Shown here: one piece after another, positions 15,010 through 24,344 of the stretch
Numbering within the stretch: position 1 is the first letter of the stretch
Layout of the letters: each line of letters starts with the position of its first letter
NCBI GenBank assembly: GCA_003856375.1
Contig: CP034120.1
Coordinates: 1,612,001-1,676,000 of the forward strand
Origin: Glaciecola amylolytica
Lineage (GTDB): Bacteria > Bacteroidota > Bacteroidia > Flavobacteriales_D > Crocinitomicaceae
Direction of reading: 5' to 3'
DNA length: 64,000 bases
Notes under the pieces: model-generated
Seen by the model: the letters and a program-made list of their open reading frames with translations, nothing else
Databases searched by the model: none
What the model was told of the DNA's origin: nothing
Position numbers and translations under genes: made by a program

Positions 15010-17274
15010 ATGAACCGATTTCTTTTTTTGCTTTTGCCTTTTGCTGCTTCCGCGCAGTTCAAACCCGTTGATTATGTGAATCCTTTGATGGGAACCGATT
15101 CCAAAATGGAACTTTCCAACGGAAATACCTATCCGGCAGTTGGTTTGCCGTGGGGAATGAATATGTGGACGGCACAGACAAATGTGATGGGAGACGGTTG
15201 GGCGTATCAATACGGAGCGGATAAAATCCGTGGATTCAAACAAACACATCAGCCTTCTCCGTGGATGAATGACTACGGACAGTTTGCCATCATGCCGGGA
15301 AGCGGGAAACCTGTTTTTGATCAAAATGAGCGGGCAAGTTGGTTTTCCCACAAATCGGAGATCTCAAAACCACATTATTACAGCGTTTATCTGGCAGATT
15401 GTGATGTGACTACAGAATTGACTCCGACTGAGCGCGCAGCAGTTTTCCGTTTCACTTTCCCTGAAAGCGACAGTTCATTTATTGTGATTGATGCTTTGGA
15501 CCGCGGATCGTATGTGAAAGTTTTCCCGAAAGAACGAAAGATTGTCGGGTACACGAAACGATATGCAAGAGGGAAACTGACCAATTTCAAAAATTACTTT
15601 GTCATTTATCTGGATCAGGACATTTCGTTTTATTCGCTTGCATCCAATGGGAAATTGGGAGCAAAAGGAGACGAATCGGAATCAGATCATTCGGGAATCG
15701 TCGTCGGATTCAAAACTCAAAGAGGGCAGAAGGTTCATCTGAAGGTTGCTTCGTCCTTTATTTCGCTGGAACAAGCTGAATTGAATCTGCAAAGAGAAGT
15801 CGGAAGTAAAAGTTTTGACAATGTATTTCAGAATGCTGAAAATGAATGGAATCATAAATTAGGAAAGATCGAAGTGTCCGGAGGATCGGAAGAACAAATC
15901 CGGACTTTTTATTCGTGTTTGTACCGAACCTTGTTTTTTCCGAATAAATTGTATGAAATAGATGCAAACGGAAAGGAAGTTCATTGGAGTCCTTATAACG
16001 GCCAGGTTCTTCCGGGAAAAATGTTCGGAGGAACCGGTTTCTGGGATACATTCAGAGCGCTTTACCCCTTGTTGAATCTGGTTTATCCTGAAATCAACCG
16101 CGAAATGCAGGAAGGTTTGGTAAATGCGTACAAAGAAGGAGGTTTTCTGCCGGAATGGTCGAGTCCCGGCTATTCGGATATCATGATCGGGAATAATTCG
16201 GCTTCGGTTGTGGCGGATGCATATATCAAAGGATTGCGCGGTTACGACATTGAGAAGTTGTATGAAGCGTTGCTGCACGGCGCAAACAATGAAGGTCCGA
16301 TTGGCGCAGTTGGTCGTTTGGGAGTAAGTTATTACAACAAATCAGGCTACGTTCCTTACGATGTGAAGATCAATGAGAATGCGGCGAGAACACTCGAATA
16401 CGCTTACGATGACTTCGCGATTTATCAGCTGGGGAAAGCATTGAACAGACCAAAGAAAGAATTGGATCTTTATGCAAAACGTTCTCAGAATTACCGCAAT
16501 TTGTTTGATCCTGCGAGCGGAATGATGCGAGGGAAAAATGCGAACGGACAGTTTCAAACTCCGTTCAATCCTTTTAAATGGGGTGATGCATTTACGGAAG
16601 GAAACAGCTGGCATTACACCTGGTCGGTTTTCCACGATGTTCAGGGTTTGATTGATCTGATGGGAGGGAAGAACAACTTCCTTGCAAAACTCGACTCCGT
16701 GTTTTCGCTTTCTCCGGTTTATGACGACAGTTATTATGGCGGAATGATTCATGAAATCAAAGAAATGCAGATTGCAAACATGGGACAATATGCACACGGA
16801 AATCAACCGATTCAGCACATGATTTATCTCTATAATTATGCCGGTGCTCCCGAAAAAACGCAGTATTGGATTCGTGAAGTTCTGAATCGTTTGTACAAGC
16901 CGACACCCGACGGATATTGCGGTGACGAAGATAACGGACAAACTTCTGCCTGGTATGTTTTTTCTGCACTTGGATTCTATCCGGTTTGTCCGGCGACGGA
17001 TGAATACGTTTTGGGTGCTCCACTTTTTCAAAAAGCAGTCATTCATCTGGATAACGGAAAAGAGCTTGTGTTGAATGCTGCACAAAATTCATCCGAAAAC
17101 AAATACGTTTCCTCGCTGATGTGGAACGGAGCGGATTACTCGAAGTTGTTTATCAATCATTCGGAATTGATGAAAGGAGCGGTACTTGATTTCAAAATGA
17201 CTTCCACACCTTTTGTGAACCGGAAGTTTGTTTTGACCGATTTTCCGTATTCTTTTTCCCGCAAATTGAAATAA
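15010..17274 (+). CDS. GH92 family alpha-mannosidase, secreted
   Basis: 754 residues with a short signal peptide (1-15, ending ASAQ). Family GH92 landmarks: DYVNPLMGTDSKMELSNGNT near the start, HQPSPWMNDYGQFAIMPGSG, GGTGFWDTFRALYPLLNLVY near 338, EGNSWHYTWSVFHDVQG near 530 (with the conserved acid glutamate), and GDEDNGQTSAWYVFSALGFY near 637. These calcium-dependent exo-enzymes cut alpha-linked mannose from glycans such as N-glycans or yeast mannan. It has no T9SS domain and no neighbouring SusC/SusD, so it is not in a classic polysaccharide utilisation locus; it probably works in the periplasm. One substitution: the family often has GQM where this has GQT. Confidence 0.93.
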   Translation: MNRFLFLLLPFAASAQFKPVDYVNPLMGTDSKMELSNGNTYPAVGLPWGMNMWTAQTNVMGDGWAYQYGADKIRGFKQTHQPSPWMNDYGQFAIMPGSGKPVFDQNERASWFSHKSEISKPHYYSVYLADCDVTTELTPTERAAVFRFTFPESDSSFIVIDALDRGSYVKVFPKERKIVGYTKRYARGKLTNFKNYFVIYLDQDISFYSLASNGKLGAKGDESESDHSGIVVGFKTQRGQKVHLKVASSFISLEQAELNLQREVGSKSFDNVFQNAENEWNHKLGKIEVSGGSEEQIRTFYSCLYRTLFFPNKLYEIDANGKEVHWSPYNGQVLPGKMFGGTGFWDTFRALYPLLNLVYPEINREMQEGLVNAYKEGGFLPEWSSPGYSDIMIGNNSASVVADAYIKGLRGYDIEKLYEALLHGANNEGPIGAVGRLGVSYYNKSGYVPYDVKINENAARTLEYAYDDFAIYQLGKALNRPKKELDLYAKRSQNYRNLFDPASGMMRGKNANGQFQTPFNPFKWGDAFTEGNSWHYTWSVFHDVQGLIDLMGGKNNFLAKLDSVFSLSPVYDDSYYGGMIHEIKEMQIANMGQYAHGNQPIQHMIYLYNYAGAPEKTQYWIREVLNRLYKPTPDGYCGDEDNGQTSAWYVFSALGFYPVCPATDEYVLGAPLFQKAVIHLDNGKELVLNAAQNSSENKYVSSLMWNGADYSKLFINHSELMKGAVLDFKMTSTPFVNRKFVLTDFPYSFSRKLK

Positions 17275-17643
17275 TCGAAGCAGTAATTGTTTTCAGTATT
17301 TTGGTTAAATGGATTGAGAGCGAGGAAAGCCTTGAATGGATATTTATTTCAAGTGAATGATGACCTTGAAAATTGGATGATCACTGAAAAGAACGGGTAT
17401 TTTTGAATAATTGCCCCCAATCTTTTAAAACGCAAAATTGCAATATCGCAATATTACGAACCGGCATCAAGTTTAACATTAAGTTTTGATATTTAAACAA
17501 TTGATTATCAATATTTAGTGTTTTGTTTATAACATTTTGATTACTATTATCTTCTTACATAATCCAATAATTAAATGGAAAGCTGTATTTTTCATTTGAA
17601 AAGAACTTTTAACCAACAAAACACATCATTGATGAATCAAACC
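17275..17643 (+). other. A/T-rich noncoding gap
   Basis: No gene seen. It holds a short direct repeat (GCAATAT at 17440 and 17448) and long A/T runs, presumably the promoter region of the lipase. An in-frame ATG at 17575 would extend the lipase by 23 residues that do not look like a signal peptide. Confidence 0.5.
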
Positions 17644-18738
17644 ATGAAATTATTGCTCGGATTTTTACTGATTGCTCAGGGAGTATGGGGGCAGATTCTT
17701 CAGGCAGGTTTTGATAAAGCTGAATATCTTGAAACATTAAAAATAAATCAGAAGGCGCACATTCCGCTTGACAGGTGGGAAACGGATACTATTCCGTATC
17801 CGCAGGATTACAATTTCGTGTATCGTTCGCCGGTTGTGGCATTCGACAATATTTGGGATTTATGGGTACACAAAGAAAAATCATTGGCGCTTGTTTCCGT
17901 TCAGGGAAGCATTCAAACAGAGGCGAGTTTTCTGGCAAATCTATACGCAGCAATGATTCCGGCAAAAGGAGAATTGCAGCTCGATAAGGATTTCTTGTTT
18001 AAATACCATCTTTCCGATAATGATCATGCTGCCGTTCATGTTGGCTGGTTTGTTGCGATGGCGTATTTGTCCAAAAGCCTTGAACCGAAAATAGATTCGT
18101 GTTACAAAGCAGGAATTAAAAATTTCATTCTCACCGGACACAGCCAGGGAGGAGGAATTACCTTTTTGCTGAATTCGTATTTGGAAAGTTTAAAAAGAGA
18201 CGGGAAACTTCCGGCAGATATCCGTTTCAAAACATACTGCAGTGCGGGACCAAAACCGGGGAATCTGTTTTTTGCATACGACTACGAACGCATGACTGCG
18301 GGTGGTTGGGGATTCAATGTTGTTAGTTCTGTAGATTGGGTTCCGGATGTGCCATTTACGGTTCAAACGGTTGACGACTTTACTGCGGTGAATCCTTTTC
18401 ACGGAGCAAAAGCAATGATCAAAAAACAAAAGTTTCCGAAAAACATTGCGTTAAAACACGTATACAATCAAATGAGCAAGCCGAGCAAAAAAGCTCAGAA
18501 GAATTACGAGAAATATCTGGGAAAAATGATTTCGCAGGCCGTTAAAAAGCAACTTCCCGGATTTGTAACTCCGGAATATTACAAAAGCAATTACTACGTC
18601 AGAACCGGAACAACGATCGTGTTGTATCCAACCGAAGAATACTTCAAATGGTACAGTAATGACCCCGATAACCCGAATATCTGGCAGCATCATTTACCGA
18701 AGCAATACTTGTTTTTGGCGGAGAAACTGAAAAACTAA
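17644..18738 (+). CDS. Class 3 lipase, secreted
   Basis: 364 residues from the ATG at 17644, which begins a clear signal peptide (to about residue 17, GVWGQ). The nucleophile elbow GHSQGG sits at 165-170 (Ser167), within FILTGHSQGGGITFLL, and is preceded by HVGWFVAMAYL, the pattern of the lipase_3 (alpha/beta hydrolase) family. An aspartate in VSSVDWVPDVP and the later histidines (NPFH, or QHHLPKQY near the end) complete the likely triad. It hydrolyses lipid esters outside the cytoplasm. Upstream in-frame ATGs at 17575 and 17632 give no better signal. No T9SS sorting domain; the C-terminus is ordinary. Confidence 0.85.
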   Translation: MKLLLGFLLIAQGVWGQILQAGFDKAEYLETLKINQKAHIPLDRWETDTIPYPQDYNFVYRSPVVAFDNIWDLWVHKEKSLALVSVQGSIQTEASFLANLYAAMIPAKGELQLDKDFLFKYHLSDNDHAAVHVGWFVAMAYLSKSLEPKIDSCYKAGIKNFILTGHSQGGGITFLLNSYLESLKRDGKLPADIRFKTYCSAGPKPGNLFFAYDYERMTAGGWGFNVVSSVDWVPDVPFTVQTVDDFTAVNPFHGAKAMIKKQKFPKNIALKHVYNQMSKPSKKAQKNYEKYLGKMISQAVKKQLPGFVTPEYYKSNYYVRTGTTIVLYPTEEYFKWYSNDPDNPNIWQHHLPKQYLFLAEKLKN

Positions 18739-18790
18739 TTATTTAAACCTTCGACCGGAGTGCATTGAACTTCTCGAAGATTGACTTTTT

Positions 18791-19231
18791 ATGATGATAA
18801 GAGAAGCTAAAATAGAAGACATTCCACGAATTCAGGTTGTTCGGAATGCTGTGAAAGAAAATACGCTGTCGAATCCAAATCTGGTGACGGATCAGGATTG
18901 CGAAGAATTTCTAATCGTTCGCGGAAAGGGCTGGGTGTATGAAATAGATGAACGGATTGCGGGCTTTTCCATTGTTGATTTGAAAGATCACAATATTTGG
19001 GCCTTATTCATCCATCCTGATTTTGAGAAACAAGGAATCGGTCGTAAATTACACGATGTGATGCTTGATTGGTATTTCGATCAGACAAAAGAAACTGTTT
19101 GGCTGGGAACGGCTCCGAAAACAAGAGCCGAAACCTTTTACAGGATGTCGGGCTGGGTAGAAATCGGAATGCATGGAAAAGGAGAAGTGAAATTTGAAAT
19201 GACGTATCCGAATTGGTCGGAAAGGAAGTAG
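18791..19231 (+). CDS. GNAT family N-acetyltransferase
   Basis: 146 residues. It starts MIREAKIEDIPRIQ, the standard GNAT opening, with the acetyl-CoA-binding P-loop HPDFEKQGIGRKLHDVML near 77-94 and an ending like that of amino-acid or small-molecule acetyltransferases (TRAETFYRMSGWVEIGMHGK). The substrate is unknown. The next gene (DinB-like) follows 33 bases after the stop on the same strand and is probably cotranscribed. Confidence 0.87.
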   Translation: MMIREAKIEDIPRIQVVRNAVKENTLSNPNLVTDQDCEEFLIVRGKGWVYEIDERIAGFSIVDLKDHNIWALFIHPDFEKQGIGRKLHDVMLDWYFDQTKETVWLGTAPKTRAETFYRMSGWVEIGMHGKGEVKFEMTYPNWSERK

Positions 19232-19264
19232 GCAAAATCGGAAACCTCAAAAAAGGTGAATACT

Positions 19265-19729
19265 ATGAGTTTGACAAAGCAACTGGCGAAACATTTAAGA
19301 GATGCCCATTTCGGAGGAAATTGGAGTACGGTAGATTTAAAAAGCACATTGTCTGACGTAACTTTTGATCAGGCAGGTGTTCATGTTTACTCATTGAATT
19401 CGATTTCAGCATTGACCTTTCATCTGGCCTATTATCTGGATGTGCTGATCATTGTGTTGGAAGAAAATAAACTTGTCGGGAAGGATGAATTAAGCTGGAT
19501 TTCAAAAGCTCCGGAAACAAAAGAAGAGTGGGAGAGTTTTCAGCAAAGTATTTGGGAGAAGGCTGAAAAAGCAGCTTTGCTGATCGAAAAATTGCCGGAT
19601 GAACAATTAACGCAGGACTTTGTCGATCCGAAATATGGAACCAATTACCGCAACATTGCCGGAATTGTCGAACACATCTATTATCATTTAGGCCAAATTG
19701 TATTGATCAAGAAGCTATTGACACAATAG
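19265..19729 (+). CDS. DinB/DUF1572-like four-helix protein
   Basis: 154 residues from the ATG at 19265; the GTG three codons earlier overlaps the AAAAGG Shine-Dalgarno-like stretch, so the ATG is preferred. The composition fits DinB-superfamily four-helix bundles: a first helix MSLTKQLAKHLRDAHFGG, the central LTFHLAYYLDVLIIVLEEN, and a closing helix IAGIVEHIYYHLGQIVLIKK with two histidines near the end typical of the metal site. Relatives include thiol transferases and DNA-damage-induced proteins of mostly unknown activity. Confidence 0.75.
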   Translation: MSLTKQLAKHLRDAHFGGNWSTVDLKSTLSDVTFDQAGVHVYSLNSISALTFHLAYYLDVLIIVLEENKLVGKDELSWISKAPETKEEWESFQQSIWEKAEKAALLIEKLPDEQLTQDFVDPKYGTNYRNIAGIVEHIYYHLGQIVLIKKLLTQ

Positions 19730-19811
19730 AGCCGCGATTTGTCCACTTTTAAGCGTCTTCTGTTGGACAAATGCCAGTTGACCCGTTTTTACTTTTGTGA
19801 AAACAAAACGA

Positions 19812-20507
19812 ATGGCAAATGTTCTGAAAAAAGCAGTAGGCGGTTTATTTGATAAGATGCTTACTTCAGGTAAGGTGATCAGCGTAAACAAATGGAATCC
19901 GGAAACAATGGTGGAAGTTGATGTTCATCTTCCGACGCTGAATATGGAGAAATGGAAAACCATTCACCGGGTGAAATGCCGGGTAGCAGATTTGGAATAC
20001 CGCGATTACACACCGACAGCCTGGAACGCAGAAAAAAGAACCTTTAAATTATATCTTGAAGCCGGACACGACGGAGCCGGAAGCCGCTGGGCACAACAAC
20101 TGAAAGCAGGAAACGAAATTTTGCTTGGAGCGGTTCATTCGGCACAAATTCCTTCCAAAGAAGGAAAGGTTCTTTGTTTGGTCGATTTGAGTGCGCTCGG
20201 ACATGCTTTAACCCTGAAACAATTAACAGATCCCGCGAAATTTCCCCTGGAAACGTGTGTTTTTCTTCATGAACAATATCAAATCCCGAAATCACTCCGT
20301 TTGGAAAATCCGGAGTTTGAGTTTCTCTATCAGGAAAATGAACAAAGCGCAGCCGTATTGGAAAAGTGGATTATGTCGAAAAAATTGGCTAACTATGAAT
20401 CCATTTGCATTGCAGGAAATACTCCGATGGTGTCGCAATTGCGAAAGAAACTAAAAGCGATTCCGGAAGTCGGGGCACGAATCCTCGCACAGGGATTTTG
20501 GTCTTAA
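19812..20507 (+). CDS. Siderophore-interacting protein (FAD-dependent ferric reductase type)
   Basis: 231 residues from the ATG at 19812; a -7 element TACTTTTG (19790-19797) ends on the upstream GTG, excluding that start. The FAD-binding signature is RDYTPTAWN near 66-74, followed by LEAGHDGAGSRWAQQLKAGN near 84-103, the GP.S.W.......G pattern of the ViuB/SIP family; the NADPH-binding half follows (SIP family C-terminal domain with LCLVDLSALGHALT). Such proteins take electrons from NAD(P)H to reduce ferric siderophores in the cytoplasm. The next gene on the strand is an AraC-type regulator, 10 bases downstream, likely cotranscribed. Confidence 0.85.
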   Translation: MANVLKKAVGGLFDKMLTSGKVISVNKWNPETMVEVDVHLPTLNMEKWKTIHRVKCRVADLEYRDYTPTAWNAEKRTFKLYLEAGHDGAGSRWAQQLKAGNEILLGAVHSAQIPSKEGKVLCLVDLSALGHALTLKQLTDPAKFPLETCVFLHEQYQIPKSLRLENPEFEFLYQENEQSAAVLEKWIMSKKLANYESICIAGNTPMVSQLRKKLKAIPEVGARILAQGFWS

Positions 20508-20517
20508 AAAAACAGGA

Positions 20518-21387
20518 ATGAACAACGAGCAGATCCAACTGGTTCAATTACCCGAAAAAACGCGCGGAATTGAAATCTTCAAACTAACGGAAGAACTGAT
20601 TTCTGTTGTTGAACGGGAAACCGCTTCGTTGCCTCACAGACACGATCATTATACCTGTTTTTTTGTAGAAGAAGGAACCATCAATCTGGGAATTGATTTC
20701 AACGACGTTAAAATAAACGGTCCTTCGATGCTGATTTCCTATCCGGGACAATTGCATCACCATCTCAATGCGCTTGAACGCGTGAATTCCGAAGGATGGA
20801 TTTTGGCTTTCGATCCCAAATTCATTCATAAAAGCGCTTCTGCATCCATTGAAGAATCCTTTTCCAATGTCATTTTAATTCAGTTCGATCAGGAGCAAAG
20901 ACAGTGGTTTACTTCTCTTTTTGAATTGATCAGCGCAGAGGTAAAACTGGGAGATTCGAGTCTGAACAACCCGGTTATCGGACATTTGGTAAATGGATTT
21001 TTCTCCAAAACTGCCGCTTTGTTTCAACTGCAGGAAAAAGAGCGCATTTTGAAATATTCTTCGCGGAGTGTTGAAATTGTGAAAACCTTCAAACGATTGG
21101 TTCGGGAACAATTCATTCAATTGAAAAAACCTTCGGAATATGCTGAAAGAATGAATATCAGCGTTAGTTATCTGAACGACACGGTCAAATCAATTACAGG
21201 CTTTTCCGCTACGAATTTCATTCAGCAGGAAATTTTCAGAGAAGCAGAACGTCTGCTGTGTTATACCAATAAAAGTATCAAGGAAATTGCCTTTCAGTTG
21301 GGATATGAAGATTACAAGTATTTCATCCGTTTGTTCTCTAAATATATTGGAGTTTCTCCTTCCAATTTCAGAAAACAGAATCAATAA
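20518..21387 (+). CDS. AraC family transcriptional regulator
   Basis: 289 residues. The N-terminal half is a cupin-like sensing domain containing LPHRHDHYTCFFVEEGTINL near 38-57, a histidine-rich strand. The C-terminal half carries the two AraC helix-turn-helix units (MNISVSYLNDTVKSITGFSA, then CYTNKSIKEIAFQLGYEDYK and the final FIRLFSKYIGVSPSNFRK). It starts 10 bases after the siderophore-interacting protein gene, so it probably controls that gene or its own operon. The effector is unknown; a metal or siderophore is a reasonable guess (inference). Confidence 0.9.
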   Translation: MNNEQIQLVQLPEKTRGIEIFKLTEELISVVERETASLPHRHDHYTCFFVEEGTINLGIDFNDVKINGPSMLISYPGQLHHHLNALERVNSEGWILAFDPKFIHKSASASIEESFSNVILIQFDQEQRQWFTSLFELISAEVKLGDSSLNNPVIGHLVNGFFSKTAALFQLQEKERILKYSSRSVEIVKTFKRLVREQFIQLKKPSEYAERMNISVSYLNDTVKSITGFSATNFIQQEIFREAERLLCYTNKSIKEIAFQLGYEDYKYFIRLFSKYIGVSPSNFRKQNQ

Positions 21388-21414
21388 TTGTATTTTTAGT
21401 CTGTAATTAAATCT

Positions 21415-21915
21415 ATGGACAAAAAAGACTCAGCATCGTTTCATGCGGTGATCGACATTATTGGAATCAACCCGTTTGTGTTTGTTCCGGAACCCATTTT
21501 GGAAAAGCTGTTTCGTGAATCCGGAAAAGATAAAGGACCGATTCAGATTTGCGGCTTGATCAACGGAAAGGAATACAAACAAACGCTGGTGAAATACAGC
21601 GGTCATTGGCGGCTTTATATCAATACGCAAATGCTGGTGAATTCCCCGAAACGGATCGGAGAACAAGTGGAATTGTCGGTAGCTTTTGATCCGGAAGAAC
21701 GCAAAGTTGAAATGCATCCGAAACTAGCTGAAGCACTTCAGGGAAATCCCGAAGCAAACGGGGTTTTTGAAAGCCTGACTCCTTCGCATAAATTGGAAAT
21801 AGTTCGTTACATTGCAAATCTCAAAACAGAAGCAAGCGTGGATAAAAATGTTGTGAAAGCGATCGGTTATTTACTTGGAAAGGAACGTTTTGTGGGAAGA
21901 AGTATGACAAATTAA
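21415..21915 (+). CDS. DUF1905 plus OmdA (YdeI C-terminal) domain protein
   Basis: 166 residues. The first 100 are a DUF1905-type beta barrel (PFVFVPEPILEKLFRESGK, then INGKEYKQTLVKYSGHWRLY). The last 65 carry the bacteriocin-protection YdeI/OmdA segment: HPKLAEALQGNPEANGVFES, then LTPSHKLEIVRYIANLKTEA. This is the C-terminal part that the truncated YdeI-type gene at 12581 lacks. Proteins of this kind are thought to bind bacteriocins or outer-membrane proteins; the real role is unclear. A DUF1801 gene starts 10 bases after, so they may be one transcript. Confidence 0.8.
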   Translation: MDKKDSASFHAVIDIIGINPFVFVPEPILEKLFRESGKDKGPIQICGLINGKEYKQTLVKYSGHWRLYINTQMLVNSPKRIGEQVELSVAFDPEERKVEMHPKLAEALQGNPEANGVFESLTPSHKLEIVRYIANLKTEASVDKNVVKAIGYLLGKERFVGRSMTN

Positions 21916-21925
21916 TTGAAAAGAT

Positions 21926-22360
21926 ATGGCAAAGAATAAAACACAGGAAACGGAGAAGGATGTTTTTGAATTCATCGAAGAGTTTACAACTTCGGAACAA
22001 AAACGGAAAGACAGCCATGAGTTGATCGCAATGATGACAAAAGCTACAGGTTTCGAACCGAAAATGTGGGGGCCAAGCATCATTGGTTTCGGGACTTACC
22101 ATTACAAATACGCAAGCGGACATGAAGGAGATATGCCGGTATTAGGCTTCTCTCCAAGAAAATCAGCACTTTCACTATATGTTTATACCGGTTTGCCTGA
22201 ACACGAATTCCTGTTGAAAGACCTTGGGAAATTTAAAATGGGGAAAGTGTGTATGTATGTAAACAAGCTGTCGGATATTGATCGGGAGCGCTTGGTTTAC
22301 CTGATGGATTACACGGTGGCTTACATGAAAGACAACTACACAACTGATCTGAGGTGTTGA
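21926..22360 (+). CDS. DUF1801 domain protein
   Basis: 144 residues. DUF1801 landmarks: the helix REQ-like start EFIEEFTTSEQKRKDSHEL, then PKMWGPSIIGFGTYHYKY near 44-61, PVLGFSPRKSALSLYVYTGL near 70, and the closing LYLMDYTVAYM-type helix. The family is small, cytoplasmic and functionally uncharacterised, common in soil and aquatic bacteria. It begins 10 bases after the DUF1905-OmdA gene and shares its orientation. Confidence 0.82.
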   Translation: MAKNKTQETEKDVFEFIEEFTTSEQKRKDSHELIAMMTKATGFEPKMWGPSIIGFGTYHYKYASGHEGDMPVLGFSPRKSALSLYVYTGLPEHEFLLKDLGKFKMGKVCMYVNKLSDIDRERLVYLMDYTVAYMKDNYTTDLRC

Positions 22361-22451
22361 AAAAAAGCGCTTTACGATTAATTAACCTTTTTGCGTTGTA
22401 AATCAATCTCAAATGAGCTAACTTGAAAAGTGTAATTCTAAATTTCAGGTC

Positions 22452-23810
22452 ATGCAATTCAAAAAATTACTATTCATTGCCGCGTGTGTGATTGCTGATT
22501 TGGTTCATGCGCAGACAGCGCAGCAAGTCGGATCAACAACCGTTTATATCGACACTTTAACAACAGATGTAAACATTCCGTGGGAAATTAAGGTCGAAGG
22601 CAGCAATTATTTGTGGGTAACCGAACGCGGAGGATTGGTAAGCCGCATCGATCTGAATACAGGCGTAAAAACAGTTGTACTGGATTTAACGGCAACGGTT
22701 CACACGGTAGGCGAAAGCGGTTTGCTCGGATTGGCTTTGCATCCGGACTTTCCTTCCACAGCAGAAGTTTTCCTGGTTTATACTTACGGACCGGAAGACG
22801 GACAAGGATTTTTCAAGGAACGTTTGGTGAAATATACCTTTAACGGAAATAATCTGGTGAATCCGGATATTCTGATCGACAATATTCTGGCCTGGGGAAA
22901 TCACGATGGTTCGCGTTTGCTCTTTTTGCCGGATAATACCTTACTGATGTCAACCGGAGAATGTTCGCAGGCTCAGTTATCACAAGATTCTTCTTCACTT
23001 TCCGGAAAGTACCTGCGGTTGAATACGGATGGTTCTATTCCGGCAAACAACCCGATTCCCGGATCTTATGTTTATACGATGGGACACCGCAATTCTCAGG
23101 GAGTTTGTGCGCTTCCGAACGGAAAAGTACTCATTTCGGAACACGGACCTTCTACTGACGACGAAATACAAGTTTTGGAAGCCGGAAAGAATTATGGCTG
23201 GCCGCTGATTCACGGTTTTTGTGATGAGGCATTTGAAAACACACCGTGTGCAACAGGTTTGTACAAGGAACCGATTCATGTCTGGACACCAACGATCGCA
23301 ACTTCCGATTTGGTTTATTACGAAAATCCGGCATTTCCCGAATGGAACAATCGTGTTTTGATGGTCACGCTGAACGGACAGCGATTGGTAGCGCTGCAAT
23401 TAGATGCATTGGCAACTTCCGTGACCGATGAAGATCAGTATTTTCAGGCGCAGTTTGGTCGATTGAGAGATATTGCCATTGGCCCGAACAAGGAAATTTA
23501 CATCGCAACAAATTCAGGAGATCATTCCATTATCCGGATTACTCCTCCAACAACTGTCGGATTGAACGAACTGGGATCTCCCATATTTTCAATTCTCCCG
23601 AATCCGGTAGACAGTTATATCCAGCTCTCTGCAAACAATCGGGCAGAAAAGGTTGCAATTCTGGATTTGAACGGAAAAGTGGTCGTGGATTTAAAATGTA
23701 TGGAGATTGGAGATCATATTGATGTAAGCAAGCTGACATCCGGAACCTATTCGATTGAAGTCAAATTTGAAGGAATTGACGATCTTCAGCGGGAGAAATT
23801 CATTAAATAA
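22452..23810 (+). CDS. PQQ-dependent sugar dehydrogenase-like protein with T9SS sorting domain
   Basis: 452 residues. Signal peptide 1-20 (ending VHAQ). The main part is a six-bladed soluble glucose-dehydrogenase-type propeller (GSDH): IPWEIKVEGSNYLWVTERGG near 40, SGLLGLALHPDF near 93, GSRLLFLPDNTLLMSTGE, GHRNSQGVCALPNGKVLISE and EAGKNYGWPLIHGFCDE. In this family the pocket residues bind PQQ and sugar or alcohol. The last 80 residues (SILPNPVDSYIQLSANNRAE, ILDLNGKV, LTSGTYSIEV) form a T9SS type A sorting domain, so the enzyme is secreted and surface-bound. Stand-alone gene. Confidence 0.88.
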   Translation: MQFKKLLFIAACVIADLVHAQTAQQVGSTTVYIDTLTTDVNIPWEIKVEGSNYLWVTERGGLVSRIDLNTGVKTVVLDLTATVHTVGESGLLGLALHPDFPSTAEVFLVYTYGPEDGQGFFKERLVKYTFNGNNLVNPDILIDNILAWGNHDGSRLLFLPDNTLLMSTGECSQAQLSQDSSSLSGKYLRLNTDGSIPANNPIPGSYVYTMGHRNSQGVCALPNGKVLISEHGPSTDDEIQVLEAGKNYGWPLIHGFCDEAFENTPCATGLYKEPIHVWTPTIATSDLVYYENPAFPEWNNRVLMVTLNGQRLVALQLDALATSVTDEDQYFQAQFGRLRDIAIGPNKEIYIATNSGDHSIIRITPPTTVGLNELGSPIFSILPNPVDSYIQLSANNRAEKVAILDLNGKVVVDLKCMEIGDHIDVSKLTSGTYSIEVKFEGIDDLQREKFIK

Positions 23811-23910
23811 GATATTGTACTATTATTCCGAGAAATTAAATAAACAACTATTCGGAAAGTGAACGATTCCAATATTTGTGTATTTTTCAATTCCGAAATG
23901 AATGTGAGTT

Positions 23911-24258
23911 ATGGATATTGAAACAATCAGAAGTATTTGTACCAGTTTGCCGCATGTTACCGAAGACATCAAATGGGAACACGATTTGGTTTTTTCGATA
24001 GGTGAGAAGATGTTTTGTGTTACCGGATTGGATGAAAGCCCGGTTTCTGCATCGTTCAAAACCAGCGACGAACTTTTTGAAGAACTCTCGAATCTTCCCG
24101 GATTTAAACCCGCTCCGTATTTGGCCAGATACAAATGGATTCTGGTTGAAGATATCAGCATCCTGAAAAAAACAGAATTGGAGTCGTATGTGAAAGAATC
24201 CTATGAATTGGTAAAAGCAAAGCTTCCGGCTAAAATCAGGAAATTGATCACTGATTAA
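23911..24258 (+). CDS. MmcQ/YjbR-family DNA-binding-like protein
   Basis: 115 residues, the usual length. It starts MDIETIRSICTSLPHVTEDI and continues KWEHDLVFSIGEKMFCVTGL, then PGFKPAPYLARYKWILVED, all of the YjbR/MmcQ fold (CyaY-like). The family was proposed to bind DNA but its role is unproven. No operon partner is evident; the following promoter starts at 24297. Confidence 0.87.
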   Translation: MDIETIRSICTSLPHVTEDIKWEHDLVFSIGEKMFCVTGLDESPVSASFKTSDELFEELSNLPGFKPAPYLARYKWILVEDISILKKTELESYVKESYELVKAKLPAKIRKLITD

Positions 24259-24296
24259 ATGGTTGTTGAATTTATTTTCAAATTCGACATTCAACA

Positions 24297-24326
24297 TTTG
24301 ACATTCGCAATTAATCTCTATCTTTA
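24297..24326 (+). promoter_or_regulatory. Promoter of the WG-repeat gene
   Basis: TTTG at 24297-24300, an 18-base spacer and TATCTTTA at 24319-24326. It overlaps the upstream in-frame GTG at 24327, so the gene begins at the ATG at 24345. Confidence 0.62.
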
Positions 24327-24344
24327 GTGGTAAAATATAAAGCC

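Noticed and set aside
16342-17085. A 247-residue minus-strand frame inside the GH92 gene
   Set aside because: It is antisense to a clearly conserved enzyme, has no start signal or recognisable domain, and reflects codon bias of the real gene.
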